Shown here: piece by piece, positions 46,229 to 56,811 of the stretch | How positions within the stretch are numbered: the stretch's first letter is position 1 | Layout of the letters: each line of letters begins with the position of its first letter | Assembly: GCF_900119165.1 (NCBI RefSeq) | Contig: NZ_FPJG01000006.1 | Coordinates: 8,098,001-8,162,000, forward strand | Source of the DNA: Amycolatopsis australiensis | GTDB taxonomy: Bacteria > Actinomycetota > Actinomycetes > Mycobacteriales > Pseudonocardiaceae | Length of the DNA stretch: 64,000 nt | Direction: 5' to 3' | The notes under the pieces: model-generated | Told to the model about the DNA's origin: nothing | The model's input: only the letters and a program-made list of their open reading frames with translations | Database searches by the model: none | Made by a program: the position numbers and the translations under genes

Positions 46229-46887
46229 TGATCGAAGCCAAGACCGGACCGGACGCCGGCCTGCGCCGGGTCGTCCGCGCCAACGTGCTGGCCGTCGTGT
46301 TCGAGGTCGTCGTGCCGATGGCGCTGTTCTACGGCCTGCGCGCCGCGGGCGTGAGCCAGTGGTGGGCGCTGATGGCCGGGGTCCTCGTCGCCGCGCCGTA
46401 CGTGCTGTGGACCATCGCCCGCAACCGCAAGATCGACGTCGTCGCGCTGGTCACGCTGAGCGTCCTGGTGCTGTCGGTCGTGCTCGGCCTGCTGTCGGAC
46501 GACCCGCGCACGCTGGCGATCCGCGAAGGCTGGACAGCGGCGCTGGGCGGGCTGTTCGGCGCGTGGATGCTCGTCTCGGTCTTTCTCGGCCGGCCGGCGC
46601 AGCTGACCCTCGGCCGCACGATCGCCGAGGTCAAGCGAGGTGCGGAAGGCGCGGCCGCGTGGGCGGCCCGCTGGGACACCGACCCGCGGTTCCGGCGCGG
46701 GCTGCGCGTCAACACGGCGGTGTGGGGCGCGGTCCTGCTGGCGAACGCCGTGGTGCACGTCGTGCTGGTCTACGCGCTGCCGATCGACCTGATCTCGCTG
46801 GTCACGACCGTCGCCTGGTTCGGCTCGCTGGCCTTGCTGATCACCTGGCACGTCTGGTACCTGCGCAAGGAGAACCTCGATGCCTGA
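46225..46887 (+). CDS. VC0807-like multi-helix membrane protein
   Basis: 220 residues with about six hydrophobic segments. The pattern PYVLWTIARNRKIDVVALVTLSVL, then DDPRTLAIREGWTAALGGLFGA, fits the VC0807 family of small integral membrane proteins of unknown role. The start overlaps the tetR stop, and its end overlaps the monooxygenase gene by eight bases. It may assist uptake or export of the monooxygenase substrate, but that is a guess. Confidence 0.8.
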   Translation: MMIEAKTGPDAGLRRVVRANVLAVVFEVVVPMALFYGLRAAGVSQWWALMAGVLVAAPYVLWTIARNRKIDVVALVTLSVLVLSVVLGLLSDDPRTLAIREGWTAALGGLFGAWMLVSVFLGRPAQLTLGRTIAEVKRGAEGAAAWAARWDTDPRFRRGLRVNTAVWGAVLLANAVVHVVLVYALPIDLISLVTTVAWFGSLALLITWHVWYLRKENLDA

Positions 46888-48241
46888 CGTCCTCGTCGCG
46901 GGCGCGGGCCCGACCGGCCTGCTGACCGCGTTCGAACTGGAGCGCGCCGGGCTCGACGTGCTGGTCCTGGAGCGCGACGCGGTGCCCACCACGCAGTCGA
47001 AGGCCCTCGGCCTGCAGCCCCGATCGGTCGAGCTGCTGGCCGACCGCGGCCTGCTCACCGCGATCGAGCCACACGTTCAGGCGAAACTGCCGGCCGGGCA
47101 CTTCTCCGGCGTCCCGATCGGCTACAGCGACCTGTCGACGCGCTTCCCGTACCAGCTGGGCGTGGAACAGGTGCACGTCGCGGCGGCGATCGAGGCGCGG
47201 TTGCGCACCCCCGTGCTCCGCGGCGCGGCGGTCACCGCCGTGACGCAGGACGACGACGGCGTCACGGTCACCGCGGGCGGCCGCGAGCACCGCGCCGGGT
47301 GGCTCGTCGCCGCCGACGGCGGGCACAGCACGGTCCGGACGCTGCTGGGCGCCGCGTTCCCCGGCCGTCCGGCACGGGTCTCGCTGGTCGTCGCCGATCT
47401 CACGCTGGCCGCCAAGCCCGCCGGCCTGGCCGAAGACTGGCAGCTGCCGTCCCAGGGCTCGGGTTACCTGCTGCCGCTCTCGGGCGGCCGCTACCGGACG
47501 GTGGTCTTCGGCGAGGAGCAGCAACGGCTTGGTCGCGACGAGCCGGTCACGGCCGGCGAGCTGCAGCGGGCGCTGACCGCCGCGCACGGGCCGGGGGTCG
47601 TCGTGGGTGAGGTGCTGTGGGCGTCACGCTTCGGCGACGCGTCCCGGCAGCTGGAGCGCTACCGCCACGGCCGGGTGCTGTTCGCCGGCGACGCCGCGCA
47701 CATCCACCTCCCGGTGGGCGGCCAGGGGCTCAACCTGGGCCTGCAGGACGCTGCGAACCTCGGCTGGAAACTGGCCGCGACGATCCGGGGCACGGCGCCG
47801 TCCGGCTTGCTCGACACCTACCACGGCGAACGCCACCCGGTCGCGGCACGCGTCCTGGTCAGCACCCGGGCCCAGGCCGTGCTCGGCGTGCCCGACCCCG
47901 ACGCGGCGGCCGTGCGCGAGGTCGTCATGGGGCTGCTGGCCGTCCCGGAGGCGCGCCGCGCGGTGGCCATGGAGATCTCCGGGCTCGGGCTGACGTATCC
48001 GGGCGTCGCGGAACGCGCCACGGACGTCCCGGCGGCACCGGACGGCCGTGCCGTACTGGTCGGCGCGGCGCTACCGCCGGGGTGGGCGGACCGCGTCGAG
48101 ACACGTGCCGGGGCCGGGCCGCGGCTCGTCCGGCCGGACGGTTACGTCGTCTGGGCCGGCGGACCGGGTCTCGAAGAGGCGTTGCTGCGGTGGCTCGGGA
48201 CCGGGCGTCCCGTCGTCGGCGCCACCGGCTCGGCGTCGTGA
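46880..48241 (+). CDS. FAD-dependent monooxygenase, rifampicin-monooxygenase-like
   Basis: 453 residues of the group A aromatic hydroxylases. The FAD motif GAGPTG is at 8-13, the DG motif in VAADGGHSTVRTLLG, and the GD motif in VLFAGDAAHIHLPVGGQGLNLGLQ. The sequence follows the plan of rifampicin monooxygenase (Rox), including QSKALGLQPRSVELLADRGLL and the end RPDGYVVWAGG. It is distinctly diverged and somewhat shorter than some members. Hydroxylation of a phenolic or naphthoquinone substrate, using NAD(P)H and O2, is expected; the actual substrate is unknown. The gene is translationally linked to the preceding two. Confidence 0.88.
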   Translation: MPDVLVAGAGPTGLLTAFELERAGLDVLVLERDAVPTTQSKALGLQPRSVELLADRGLLTAIEPHVQAKLPAGHFSGVPIGYSDLSTRFPYQLGVEQVHVAAAIEARLRTPVLRGAAVTAVTQDDDGVTVTAGGREHRAGWLVAADGGHSTVRTLLGAAFPGRPARVSLVVADLTLAAKPAGLAEDWQLPSQGSGYLLPLSGGRYRTVVFGEEQQRLGRDEPVTAGELQRALTAAHGPGVVVGEVLWASRFGDASRQLERYRHGRVLFAGDAAHIHLPVGGQGLNLGLQDAANLGWKLAATIRGTAPSGLLDTYHGERHPVAARVLVSTRAQAVLGVPDPDAAAVREVVMGLLAVPEARRAVAMEISGLGLTYPGVAERATDVPAAPDGRAVLVGAALPPGWADRVETRAGAGPRLVRPDGYVVWAGGPGLEEALLRWLGTGRPVVGATGSAS

Positions 48242-48248
48242 CCGGCCG

Positions 48249-50564
48249 TCACGACGCCGCCGCCAGGATCGCCTGCTCCACCTCGCGACGCCAGCCCGGC
48301 TCGATGCGGCCGCCGCGCGGCGTCACCGCGAACGAGTCCACCACCGCGCCGCCCAGCGTCGACACCTTCGCCCAGCGGACCTCCGCTTCGCAGCGGCGCA
48401 GGGCGCCCGCGACCCGGAACAGCAGGCCGATCCGGTCGGCCGCGCGCAGTTCGAGGACCACCGTGTCGGGTCCGGTCGTCTCGTCGTCGAACCAGAGGAC
48501 CTTCGGCGCGACGGGGGCCGCGTCACCCGAGCCGTAGTCGCGTTCCTTCGCGGCCAGGCGCTGGGTCAGCGGCAGCGTGCCGGCGACAGCGCGGGCGAAC
48601 TGCTCACGCAGCAGCGTCGCGTCCGGCAGGGAGCCGAACTTCGGTGACGCCGTGAACACGCCGGCGCGCCCGCCGTCGTGACCGCTCAGGACGGCCGAGT
48701 GCACCTCCAGGGAGTTCAACGCCAGGACGCCGGCCGCGGGCGCGAGCAGCTCGGCGCGGGCCGGCACGGCGAGCAGCACCGTGACGACCTTGCCGTGCGC
48801 GCTGATCCGGATTTCGCCGGTGCCCGAGGCGACAGCCTGCGCGACGAGCTCACGCTGTTCGTCGCTCAACGGTTCCGGCGCGGTGAACACCTTGCCGCGC
48901 AGGACTTCTTCGCAGCCGGTGACGAGCTCGGCGAGCAGCCGCGCCTTCCAGTCCGTCCAGACACCGGGTCCGGTGGCCAGCGAATCGGCCTGCGTGAGCG
49001 CGTGGAGCAACTCGACCAGGACGAGATCGCTGTCGAGGGTCTTCACCACCCGCGCGACCGTGGCCGGTTCGCTGATGTCGCGGCGCGTCGCGGTGTGCGG
49101 CAGCAGCAGGTGGTGGCGGACCATCGCCGACACCGTGCTCACGTCCGCCGGGCTCAGCCCGAGCCGCGTCGCGACCTGGGCCGAGATCTTGGCGCCGAGC
49201 TCGGAGTGGTCGGCGTCGCGGCCTTTGCCGATGTCGTGCAGCAGCGCGCCGATCAGCAGCAGGTCCGGCCGCGAGACCGTCGTGGTGAGCTTGGCCGCCT
49301 CGACGCAGGTGCGGATCAGGTGCCGGTCGACGGTCCACTGGTGCACCGGCGAGCGCGGCGGCAGGTCGCGGACCGCGCCCCACTCGGGGAACAGCCGGGA
49401 CCACAGCCCGGTCCGGTCGAGCGACTCGACCGCGTCGACCAGGCCCTCCCCCGCGCCGAGCAGCTCCACCAGGGCGTTCAACGCCTCGGCGGGCCACGGC
49501 GCCCGCAGTTCCGGCGCGGACTCGGCCAGTGCTTTGAGCGTGCCGAGCGCGATCGGCTTCCCCGTGCGCGCCGACGCGGCGGCGACGCGCAGCAGCAGTG
49601 CCGGGTCCTTCGCCGGGACGGCGTCGCGGGCCAGCGCGACCTCGTTCCCGTGCAGGACGACGCCTTCGGCCAGCGGAGTCCGCGAAGGCCGGCGTCCGAA
49701 CCGTGGCTTCGGCGGGTCCACAGTGGACCGCAGGGCGACATCCAGCGCGTAGGCGATCGTGCGACCGGCGCCGGAAAGCTTGCGGGCCAGCGTGAAGCGG
49801 TCACCGAAGCCGAGTTCGGCGGCGACCAGCTCGGCCTCCGGCGCGGACAGGATGTCGCGTTCCCGCCGGATTTCGCGCCGCAGCTCGGTGCGGACGTCCA
49901 GCAGAAGCTCTTTCGCCGCCAGCAGTTCTTCGCCAGGACGCGCGGTCAGCTGCGCGGCGGCCAGCGCCTCCAGGACGGCGAAGTCCCGCAGCCCGCCCCG
50001 GCCGTGCTTGAGATCCGGCTCGGCGGACTGCGCGATCTCGCCGCTGCGCGCCCAGCGCTGCCGGACCGACGCCGTCATGCCCGGGATCTGCTTGCGCGCG
50101 GTGCGGCGCCACTGGTCCCGCGCCGCCGCGACCAGACGGCCGGTCAGCTCGGCGTCGCCGGCGAGGTGCCGGGCGTCGAGCAGGCCCATGGCCGTGCGAA
50201 GGTCCTCCGAAGCGACCTTCAGTGCTTCGCCGGGTGTGCGGACCGAGTGGTCGAGCCCGACTTTCGCGTCCCACAAGGGATACCAGAGCGCGTCCGCGAT
50301 CTCGCCGACGCCGCTGTTGCCGTTGTGCACCAGCAGCAGGTCGAGATCCGAGAACGGCACCAGTTCCCGGCGGCCGAGCCCGCCCACGGCGACCAGCGCG
50401 ACACCCGGTTCCGCGGTGTCGACGCCGGCCGCCGAGGCTCCCCTGCCCAGCCAGAACTCGTAGAGGTCGACCAGGGCCGCCCGCAGTGCGGACGCCCCCA
50501 GCCTCCCGTGCCTGCCCTCGAGCAGTCGCTCGGTGGCCTTGACCAGTTCGCCCCCGTCGGCCAT
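48249..50564 (-). CDS. glnD: PII protein nucleotidyltransferase GlnD
   Basis: 771 residues. An N-terminal nucleotidyltransferase domain (VGGLGRRELVPFSDLDLLLV, with the DxD pair), an HD phosphohydrolase domain (ALLHDIGKGRDADHSELGA) and two C-terminal ACT domains (VLELRAADRIGLLFRVAG) are present. In actinomycetes GlnD adenylylates rather than uridylylates GlnK. ATG 50564 lies 11 bases after glnK; upstream open sequence is a glnK shadow. Third gene of amt-glnK-glnD. Confidence 0.95.
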   Translation of the reverse strand: MADGGELVKATERLLEGRHGRLGASALRAALVDLYEFWLGRGASAAGVDTAEPGVALVAVGGLGRRELVPFSDLDLLLVHNGNSGVGEIADALWYPLWDAKVGLDHSVRTPGEALKVASEDLRTAMGLLDARHLAGDAELTGRLVAAARDQWRRTARKQIPGMTASVRQRWARSGEIAQSAEPDLKHGRGGLRDFAVLEALAAAQLTARPGEELLAAKELLLDVRTELRREIRRERDILSAPEAELVAAELGFGDRFTLARKLSGAGRTIAYALDVALRSTVDPPKPRFGRRPSRTPLAEGVVLHGNEVALARDAVPAKDPALLLRVAAASARTGKPIALGTLKALAESAPELRAPWPAEALNALVELLGAGEGLVDAVESLDRTGLWSRLFPEWGAVRDLPPRSPVHQWTVDRHLIRTCVEAAKLTTTVSRPDLLLIGALLHDIGKGRDADHSELGAKISAQVATRLGLSPADVSTVSAMVRHHLLLPHTATRRDISEPATVARVVKTLDSDLVLVELLHALTQADSLATGPGVWTDWKARLLAELVTGCEEVLRGKVFTAPEPLSDEQRELVAQAVASGTGEIRISAHGKVVTVLLAVPARAELLAPAAGVLALNSLEVHSAVLSGHDGGRAGVFTASPKFGSLPDATLLREQFARAVAGTLPLTQRLAAKERDYGSGDAAPVAPKVLWFDDETTGPDTVVLELRAADRIGLLFRVAGALRRCEAEVRWAKVSTLGGAVVDSFAVTPRGGRIEPGWRREVEQAILAAAS

Positions 50565-50575
50565 GTCGCGGTCGC

Positions 50576-52299
<1,724 letters not shown>

Positions 52300-52403
52300 A
52301 TCGTCCTCCCGTGCCCTGGGTTGGTGCGATGGCAGTTTTGGCGCGCGGTGTTTCACGGGGCGGCGCGCGAGGTTTCGCCCGCGTGAACTGTCCGCGCCCG
52401 GTT

Positions 52404-52419
52404 GTTACGGCCAGGTTTC
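52404..52419 (-). promoter_or_regulatory. GlnR-box-like half-sites upstream of amt
   Basis: On the minus strand GAAAC-n6-GTAAC reproduces the inner pair of the actinobacterial GlnR box (GTnAC-n6-GAAAC repeated). A flanking GACAC lies one base off the expected phase, and the fourth half-site is not conserved. In Amycolatopsis and Streptomyces, GlnR activates amt-glnK-glnD under nitrogen limitation. Confidence 0.5.
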
Positions 52420-52472
52420 CCGGGACGTGTCCTGGAGTGTCCGGTTGCGTTACGTCGTGGTCGAATATCCCC

Positions 52473-53324
52473 ATGACCTCCGACGACCGCGGGAATGACC
52501 CACTGCCACCTCGGGTCGTGGAGGCGTTGCGCTGTTCGGTGTGCGGCGCGGCGCTGGAGGCGGTCGAACGCACGCTGCGTTGCCGGAACCGCCACTCGTT
52601 CGATCTAGCCCGCCAGGGTTACGTGAACCTGTTGCACGCGCGAATCCCGGCCGGGACGGCGGACACGGCACCGATGGTGGCGGCCCGCGCGGACTTCCTC
52701 GCGTCGGGCGCCTACCGGCCGCTGGCGGACGAGCTGGGCCGCGTGTGCGCGGAGGCGGGCGGCCTGGTGATCGACGCGGGAGCGGGCACGGGCTACTACC
52801 TGGCGCACGTCCTGGACGCGGCCCCGGACGCAGTGGGCCTCGCGCTGGACGTCTCGGCGGTGGCGTTGCGCCGAGCGGCCCGCGCACACCCGCGCCTGGG
52901 CGCGGCGGTGTGGAACCTGTGGGAGCCGTGGCCGGTTGCCGACGGGGTGGCGTCGGCGGTGCTGAACGTCTTCGCGCCACGCAACGGCCCGGAGTTCCAC
53001 CGTGTGCTTCGGCCGGGCGGCTTGCTGACGGTGGCGGCCCCGGCTCCGGACCACCTCGGCGAGCTGGGCGACCTGGTGCTGACGGTGGACGAGCGCAAGG
53101 AGGAGCGCCTGGACACCGCACTGGGCGGGCATTTCGCCCGAACGGGACGGACGGAGATCCGCCGGAAGGCAGAGCTGACGCCGCAGCAGGTACGCCAGGC
53201 GGTGGAGATGGGCCCGACGGCATTCCACCTCGACCGCGGCGACCGCCGCGCCCGCCTGGACGCGCTGACGGAACCCCAGACGGTGACGGTGTCGTTCACG
53301 GTCTCGACGTACCGGCGGCTGTAA
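52473..53324 (+). CDS. RlmA-type 23S rRNA (guanine-N1) methyltransferase
   Basis: 283 residues. An N-terminal zinc finger (CSVCGAALEAVERTLRCRNRH: Cys-x2-Cys, Cys-x3-His) is followed by the conserved SFDLARQGYVNLL. A Rossmann methyltransferase domain comes next (VIDAGAGTGYYLAHVLDA, then NVFAPRNGPEFHRVLRPGG). RlmA proteins modify G745 or G748 in helix 35 of 23S rRNA. Members from antibiotic producers give macrolide or related self-resistance (TlrB), but this copy could equally be housekeeping. ATG 52473 lacks a clear Shine-Dalgarno. Confidence 0.9.
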   Translation: MTSDDRGNDPLPPRVVEALRCSVCGAALEAVERTLRCRNRHSFDLARQGYVNLLHARIPAGTADTAPMVAARADFLASGAYRPLADELGRVCAEAGGLVIDAGAGTGYYLAHVLDAAPDAVGLALDVSAVALRRAARAHPRLGAAVWNLWEPWPVADGVASAVLNVFAPRNGPEFHRVLRPGGLLTVAAPAPDHLGELGDLVLTVDERKEERLDTALGGHFARTGRTEIRRKAELTPQQVRQAVEMGPTAFHLDRGDRRARLDALTEPQTVTVSFTVSTYRRL

Positions 53325-53428
53325 CGGATCCCGCCGGCTCGCCGCGCTCGCTGGACCCGCCTCGCCTCATCCCGGCGCGCTCGCGTCCCGACCAGCTCAC
53401 TCGACCAAGGTCTGGAAAGCTGGGAGCC

Positions 53429-54055
53429 GTGAAGCCCGACTGGACCGCACCCGCGACCCGGCTCGCGGACGCCGAGTGGGTGCGCGCCCGCGTCGGCGGC
53501 GCGGCCAAGCTCTACGGCTGCGCCCGGCCGGAGGTCCTCGGCACGATCTGGTGGTACTCGCTCTCCTCCGTCCTCGTGGCGCCCGCGATCGAAGGGCTCG
53601 TCGCCGGGACGCCGGCCGACCCGTCGCTGGACGCGATGGAGCTGGACCTCCTCGCCGACGGCCGGTTCCTCGGCGCCCGTTCCATCCGTCGCCTCGACGG
53701 CGGCCTGCCCGAACTCGGCGCAGCGTTCGCCGGGGCGCTCCGGACCGCCATCACGACGATCGCCGACGTCACCGGAGCCCGTGCCCGGGCGCTCGGCGCC
53801 ATCGCCACCGACTCGATCGCCAACCGGCTGCTGTGGACGCCCGACCCGGAACGGGCCGTGGCGCTCGCCGAGCCGCTCGTCGCCGCGATCGGCCTGCACC
53901 TGCCGAAGCCGCGCTTCGTCCGGGTCGGCCGCACGCCCGCCGTGCGCCGGGCGTCGTGCTGCCTGATCTACGAAGCCGGCAACCCGAAGTGCGTGAGCTG
54001 CCCACGCCAGACTCCTGCCGAGCGCGACGCCCGGCTGCGCGCCGCCCTGGGCTGA
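53429..54055 (+). CDS. FhuF-like (2Fe-2S)-binding protein
   Basis: 208 residues from GTG, five bases after GGGAG. The C terminus has ASCCLIYEAGNPKCVSCPR, the CC-x(n)-C-x2-C ligand set of FhuF-type ferric-siderophore reductases. The rest resembles the FhuF/IucA-related fold. It may release iron from siderophores in the cytoplasm. It does not lie with the iron importer at 9.5-13.4 kb. Confidence 0.82.
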   Translation: MKPDWTAPATRLADAEWVRARVGGAAKLYGCARPEVLGTIWWYSLSSVLVAPAIEGLVAGTPADPSLDAMELDLLADGRFLGARSIRRLDGGLPELGAAFAGALRTAITTIADVTGARARALGAIATDSIANRLLWTPDPERAVALAEPLVAAIGLHLPKPRFVRVGRTPAVRRASCCLIYEAGNPKCVSCPRQTPAERDARLRAALG

Positions 54056-54058
54056 GCC

Positions 54059-54917
54059 TCAATCGAGCACGGCCAGCTCCAGTTGCCGAAGCCGCTCCGG
54101 GTCCGCGATGACGTCGATGCCGGTGATCCGGTCGCCGTCGACCTGGAACGCCAGGACGACCGACAGCCTCCCCTCGCGACCCCACAGCAGCCCGGGCGAG
54201 CCGTCGACGAGCGCCAGTTCGCTGGCGCGGGCCCGTTCGGAGGCCAGCACCGCGCCCTCGCGCACGCTCTCGACGCCCCGCAGCACGACCGGCGCCGGGC
54301 TCGGACCGACGAACCGGTCGGCGTGCAGCACCACATCCGGGTCGAGGAGGGCCAGCAACGCCTCGAAGTCCCCACCCCGCGACGCGGCCAGGAAGGCCTC
54401 GACGACCTTCCGCCGCCGCGGCAGGTCCGCATCCGCCACGGCACCGCCCTTCACCCGGCGCCGGGCCCGGCTCGCGAGCTGCCGGGCCGCGGCCGGTGTC
54501 TTGCCGATCATCGGCGCGATCTCGTCGAACGGCACGGCGAACATGTCGTGCAGCACGAACGCGACCCGTTCGGCCGGCGCGAGTGCGTCGAGCACCACCA
54601 GCAGCGCGAGCCCGACCGAGTCGGCCAGCTCCGCCTCCTGTTTCGGGATCCCGGCGGGCTTCACCCGGCTCCCGCCGGCCGTCGAGCGGCTCCTCGCGGT
54701 GGTTGCGACGCGTGCGGAGCATCGACAGGCACACCCGGGCGACGACGGTCGTCAGCCACGCGCCGACGTTCTCGACCTCCTCCGTGTCGGTGCGGTGGAA
54801 CCGCAGCCACGCTTCTTGGACCGCGTCGTCGGCTTCGCTCGCCGAACCGAGCATCCGGTAGGCGACCGCGCGCAGCCGTGGCCGCTCCCGCTCGAACTGC
54901 TCGGTCACCACGTCCAC
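54059..54917 (-). pseudogene. ECF sigma factor with SnoaL-like tail, split by a frameshift
   Basis: The first part (from GTG 54917) encodes sigma region 2: FERERPRLRAVAYRMLGSAS, then DAVQEAWLRFHRTD and WLTTVVARVCLSMLRTRRNH. After about 54670 the reading frame changes. Region 4 (PAERVAFVLHDMFAVPFDEI, GKTPAAARQLASRARRRV) and the SnoaL-like C-terminal domain continue in another frame, 54664-54059. Removing one G near 54664-54668 restores a continuous protein of SigJ/ECF41-like length. The second half has its own GTG at 54664 with GGGAG before it, so it could be translated separately. A sequencing error, a true mutation and a programmed shift are all possible. Confidence 0.75.
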
Positions 54918-54950
54918 CGCGTCGCCCCTTCCACCGCTGTCATCGCAGTA

Positions 54951-54977
54951 GACCCCGCGACGGCAGCCGATGTGACC
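54951..54977 (-). promoter_or_regulatory. ECF41-like promoter of the split sigma gene
   Basis: On the minus strand GGTCACA-n16-GGTC matches the ECF41 promoter pattern TGTCACA-n16-CGTC at nine of eleven positions. It lies 34-60 bases before the sigma start, as expected for autoregulation. Confidence 0.5.
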
Positions 54978-55043
54978 GGAACGCCTCGGCGCCGCGAGTG
55001 ATCTCCGTCATCGATGGTCAGGGTGCGCGTGCCACCCGGTGGC

Positions 55044-55481
55044 TCAGAGCACGCAGAACTCGTTGCCCTCCGGATCGGTCATGAGGATGTGGTCCGGACG
55101 GCCGTCCAGCTGGTACTCCCGTACCACCGTCGCACCGGCCGCGGTGAGCCGGGCGACCGCTTCGACGACCCGCTCCCACCGTGTCTCCCACGGCACCTCA
55201 CGCCCCCCGCCGGCCTGGACGTCCAGGTGGAGACGGTTCTTCACCACCTTCCCTTCCGGCACCTTGAGGAAACTCAGGTTCGGCAGGACACCTTCCGGAT
55301 CGCTGAGGTAGGCGCCGTCGTCCCACTCTTCCTCCGGAACGCCGTGGTGGGTGAACCAGGCCTCCCAGGTCGCGAACCCGGCGGGTGGCGGCCGCTCGAT
55401 GTAGCCGAGGGCCACCGCCCAGAACCTCGCCAGCGCGCGGGGTCCCGCGCAGTCGATCGTCAGGCTCCAGCGCACCGTCAC
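55044..55481 (-). CDS. VOC-family (glyoxalase/bleomycin-resistance-like) protein
   Basis: 145 residues with one VOC unit in two halves: LTIDCAGPRALARFWAVALGY at the start and HLDVQAGGG...LMTDPEGNEFCVL at the end. This single-domain form is common in actinobacteria and often of unknown substrate. GTG 55481 overlaps the stop of the serine hydrolase gene by four bases (GTGA). It is the third gene of the operon starting at 57498. Confidence 0.85.
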   Translation of the reverse strand: MTVRWSLTIDCAGPRALARFWAVALGYIERPPPAGFATWEAWFTHHGVPEEEWDDGAYLSDPEGVLPNLSFLKVPEGKVVKNRLHLDVQAGGGREVPWETRWERVVEAVARLTAAGATVVREYQLDGRPDHILMTDPEGNEFCVL

Positions 55482-56791
55482 GGACGAAGCGTAGCCGCGA
55501 GGAGCGCCATTGCGCCCTTCGCGACGGCGATTCCCCGTGCCGCCACGTGGTTTTCGTCCAACGGCGCGGCCGGGTCCGACACCATGACGCTGGTGACCAG
55601 CGAGCGGCCGTCCGCGGTGCGCGCCAGGTAGTTCAAGGTCAGCACGCCGGGTTCGCTGCCGCCCTTGAACCAGACCTCCGGGAACTTCGCCCGGTCGAGC
55701 CCCAACCCACCGTCGTTCAGCGACAGCGCGTGCGCGATTTCCGGCTGGTTCTCCTGCTGCAGGCCGGAGAACGCGCGGCACATGTCGTCCGGTGAACCGA
55801 ACCACTCGATGTCGTCGATCTTCTCGGGGGCCTGCCAGCCTTGGAGGCCGGTGAGCGGCAGCCGTTCCAGCCCGGCTACCGCCGCCGGCCGAGCCCAGCG
55901 TGGCAACGCCAGATACGCGTCGGCGCGGGCCGGGTACTGGGTGGCCTTGAGCTCGAACATCGCTTTCGTGGTCAGGAACGGCACGTTCGCCGACGGCCGC
56001 TGGTTGCCGAACGCGGTGAGCTGCCACTGGACGGCGTCCCGGCCGAGCCGGTGGATCAAGTGGTCGGTCGCGGTGTTGTCGCTGATCGAAATCATCTTGT
56101 CGGCGTACTCGGACAGAGGCAGTCGCATGCCGGCCGGTTGGTTCTGCAGTACTCCGGACGGCAGGCTCTTCCAGTCGTCCCGAATGGCCAGCTGCTCGGT
56201 CCACGAAGCCTTGTGCTCGGCAACGGCCCTGCCGAGCGCGCCCAGGACGTAGAGCTTGAACGCCGATCCCAGAGGTCGCTGCACGTCGTCACGCACGCCG
56301 TGCACGTCCCGGCAGCTCCCATCCGGGAGGATCTCCGACGCGCCGAACGACACGCGCGCGCCGAGCGCCGCCAGCTGCGCGTCGACCTCCGGCCACGACG
56401 ACGGCGCCGGATCGTCCGGGCTCGCCCGCAGGCTGTCGATCAGCCCGGCTGCATCCACGTGCAGGTCGAGCCGGTAGTCGTCGGCGGAGCCGTGGACGGC
56501 GGCCTCGACGTGGTCGGGCGTCTCGGTGACGACCCGTTTCACCTGCACCGGGCCGAGCCGGGCGAGCGCGGCGTTGATGCCCGCCGTGCCGCCCGCCGCG
56601 GTCAGCAGGACCTGAGCGACGTGCTCGCGCACCTCGGCGTCCGGTACCGGGACACGCCCGGTCGCGTCGACGACCCACTCGAGCTGCTGCGCCGCCGTGG
56701 CCACTTCGGCGGCTTGGGCCGCCGGACCCACCAGTGGCGCCAGGACCACGGCCACGCCGGCTATCGCTGCCCTCATCATTCCCCCTGCCAT
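55478..56791 (-). CDS. Secreted class A beta-lactamase-like serine hydrolase
   Basis: 437 residues. A signal peptide ends near A28. A domain of about 90 residues precedes the serine hydrolase part, which has S176-x-x-K179 (GSAFK), SDN at 237-239 (ISISDNTATDHL) and KGG in place of KTG (WFKGGSEPG). The class A glutamate motif is not evident. It may be a penicillin-binding carboxypeptidase-like enzyme rather than a true beta-lactamase. Good Shine-Dalgarno (AAGGGGG) before the ATG, 20 bases after the zinc-finger/DUF3887 gene. Confidence 0.82.
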   Translation of the reverse strand: MAGGMMRAAIAGVAVVLAPLVGPAAQAAEVATAAQQLEWVVDATGRVPVPDAEVREHVAQVLLTAAGGTAGINAALARLGPVQVKRVVTETPDHVEAAVHGSADDYRLDLHVDAAGLIDSLRASPDDPAPSSWPEVDAQLAALGARVSFGASEILPDGSCRDVHGVRDDVQRPLGSAFKLYVLGALGRAVAEHKASWTEQLAIRDDWKSLPSGVLQNQPAGMRLPLSEYADKMISISDNTATDHLIHRLGRDAVQWQLTAFGNQRPSANVPFLTTKAMFELKATQYPARADAYLALPRWARPAAVAGLERLPLTGLQGWQAPEKIDDIEWFGSPDDMCRAFSGLQQENQPEIAHALSLNDGGLGLDRAKFPEVWFKGGSEPGVLTLNYLARTADGRSLVTSVMVSDPAAPLDENHVAARGIAVAKGAMALLAATLRP

Positions 56792-56811
56792 CGTTTCCCC
56801 CTTAGTCGCGC

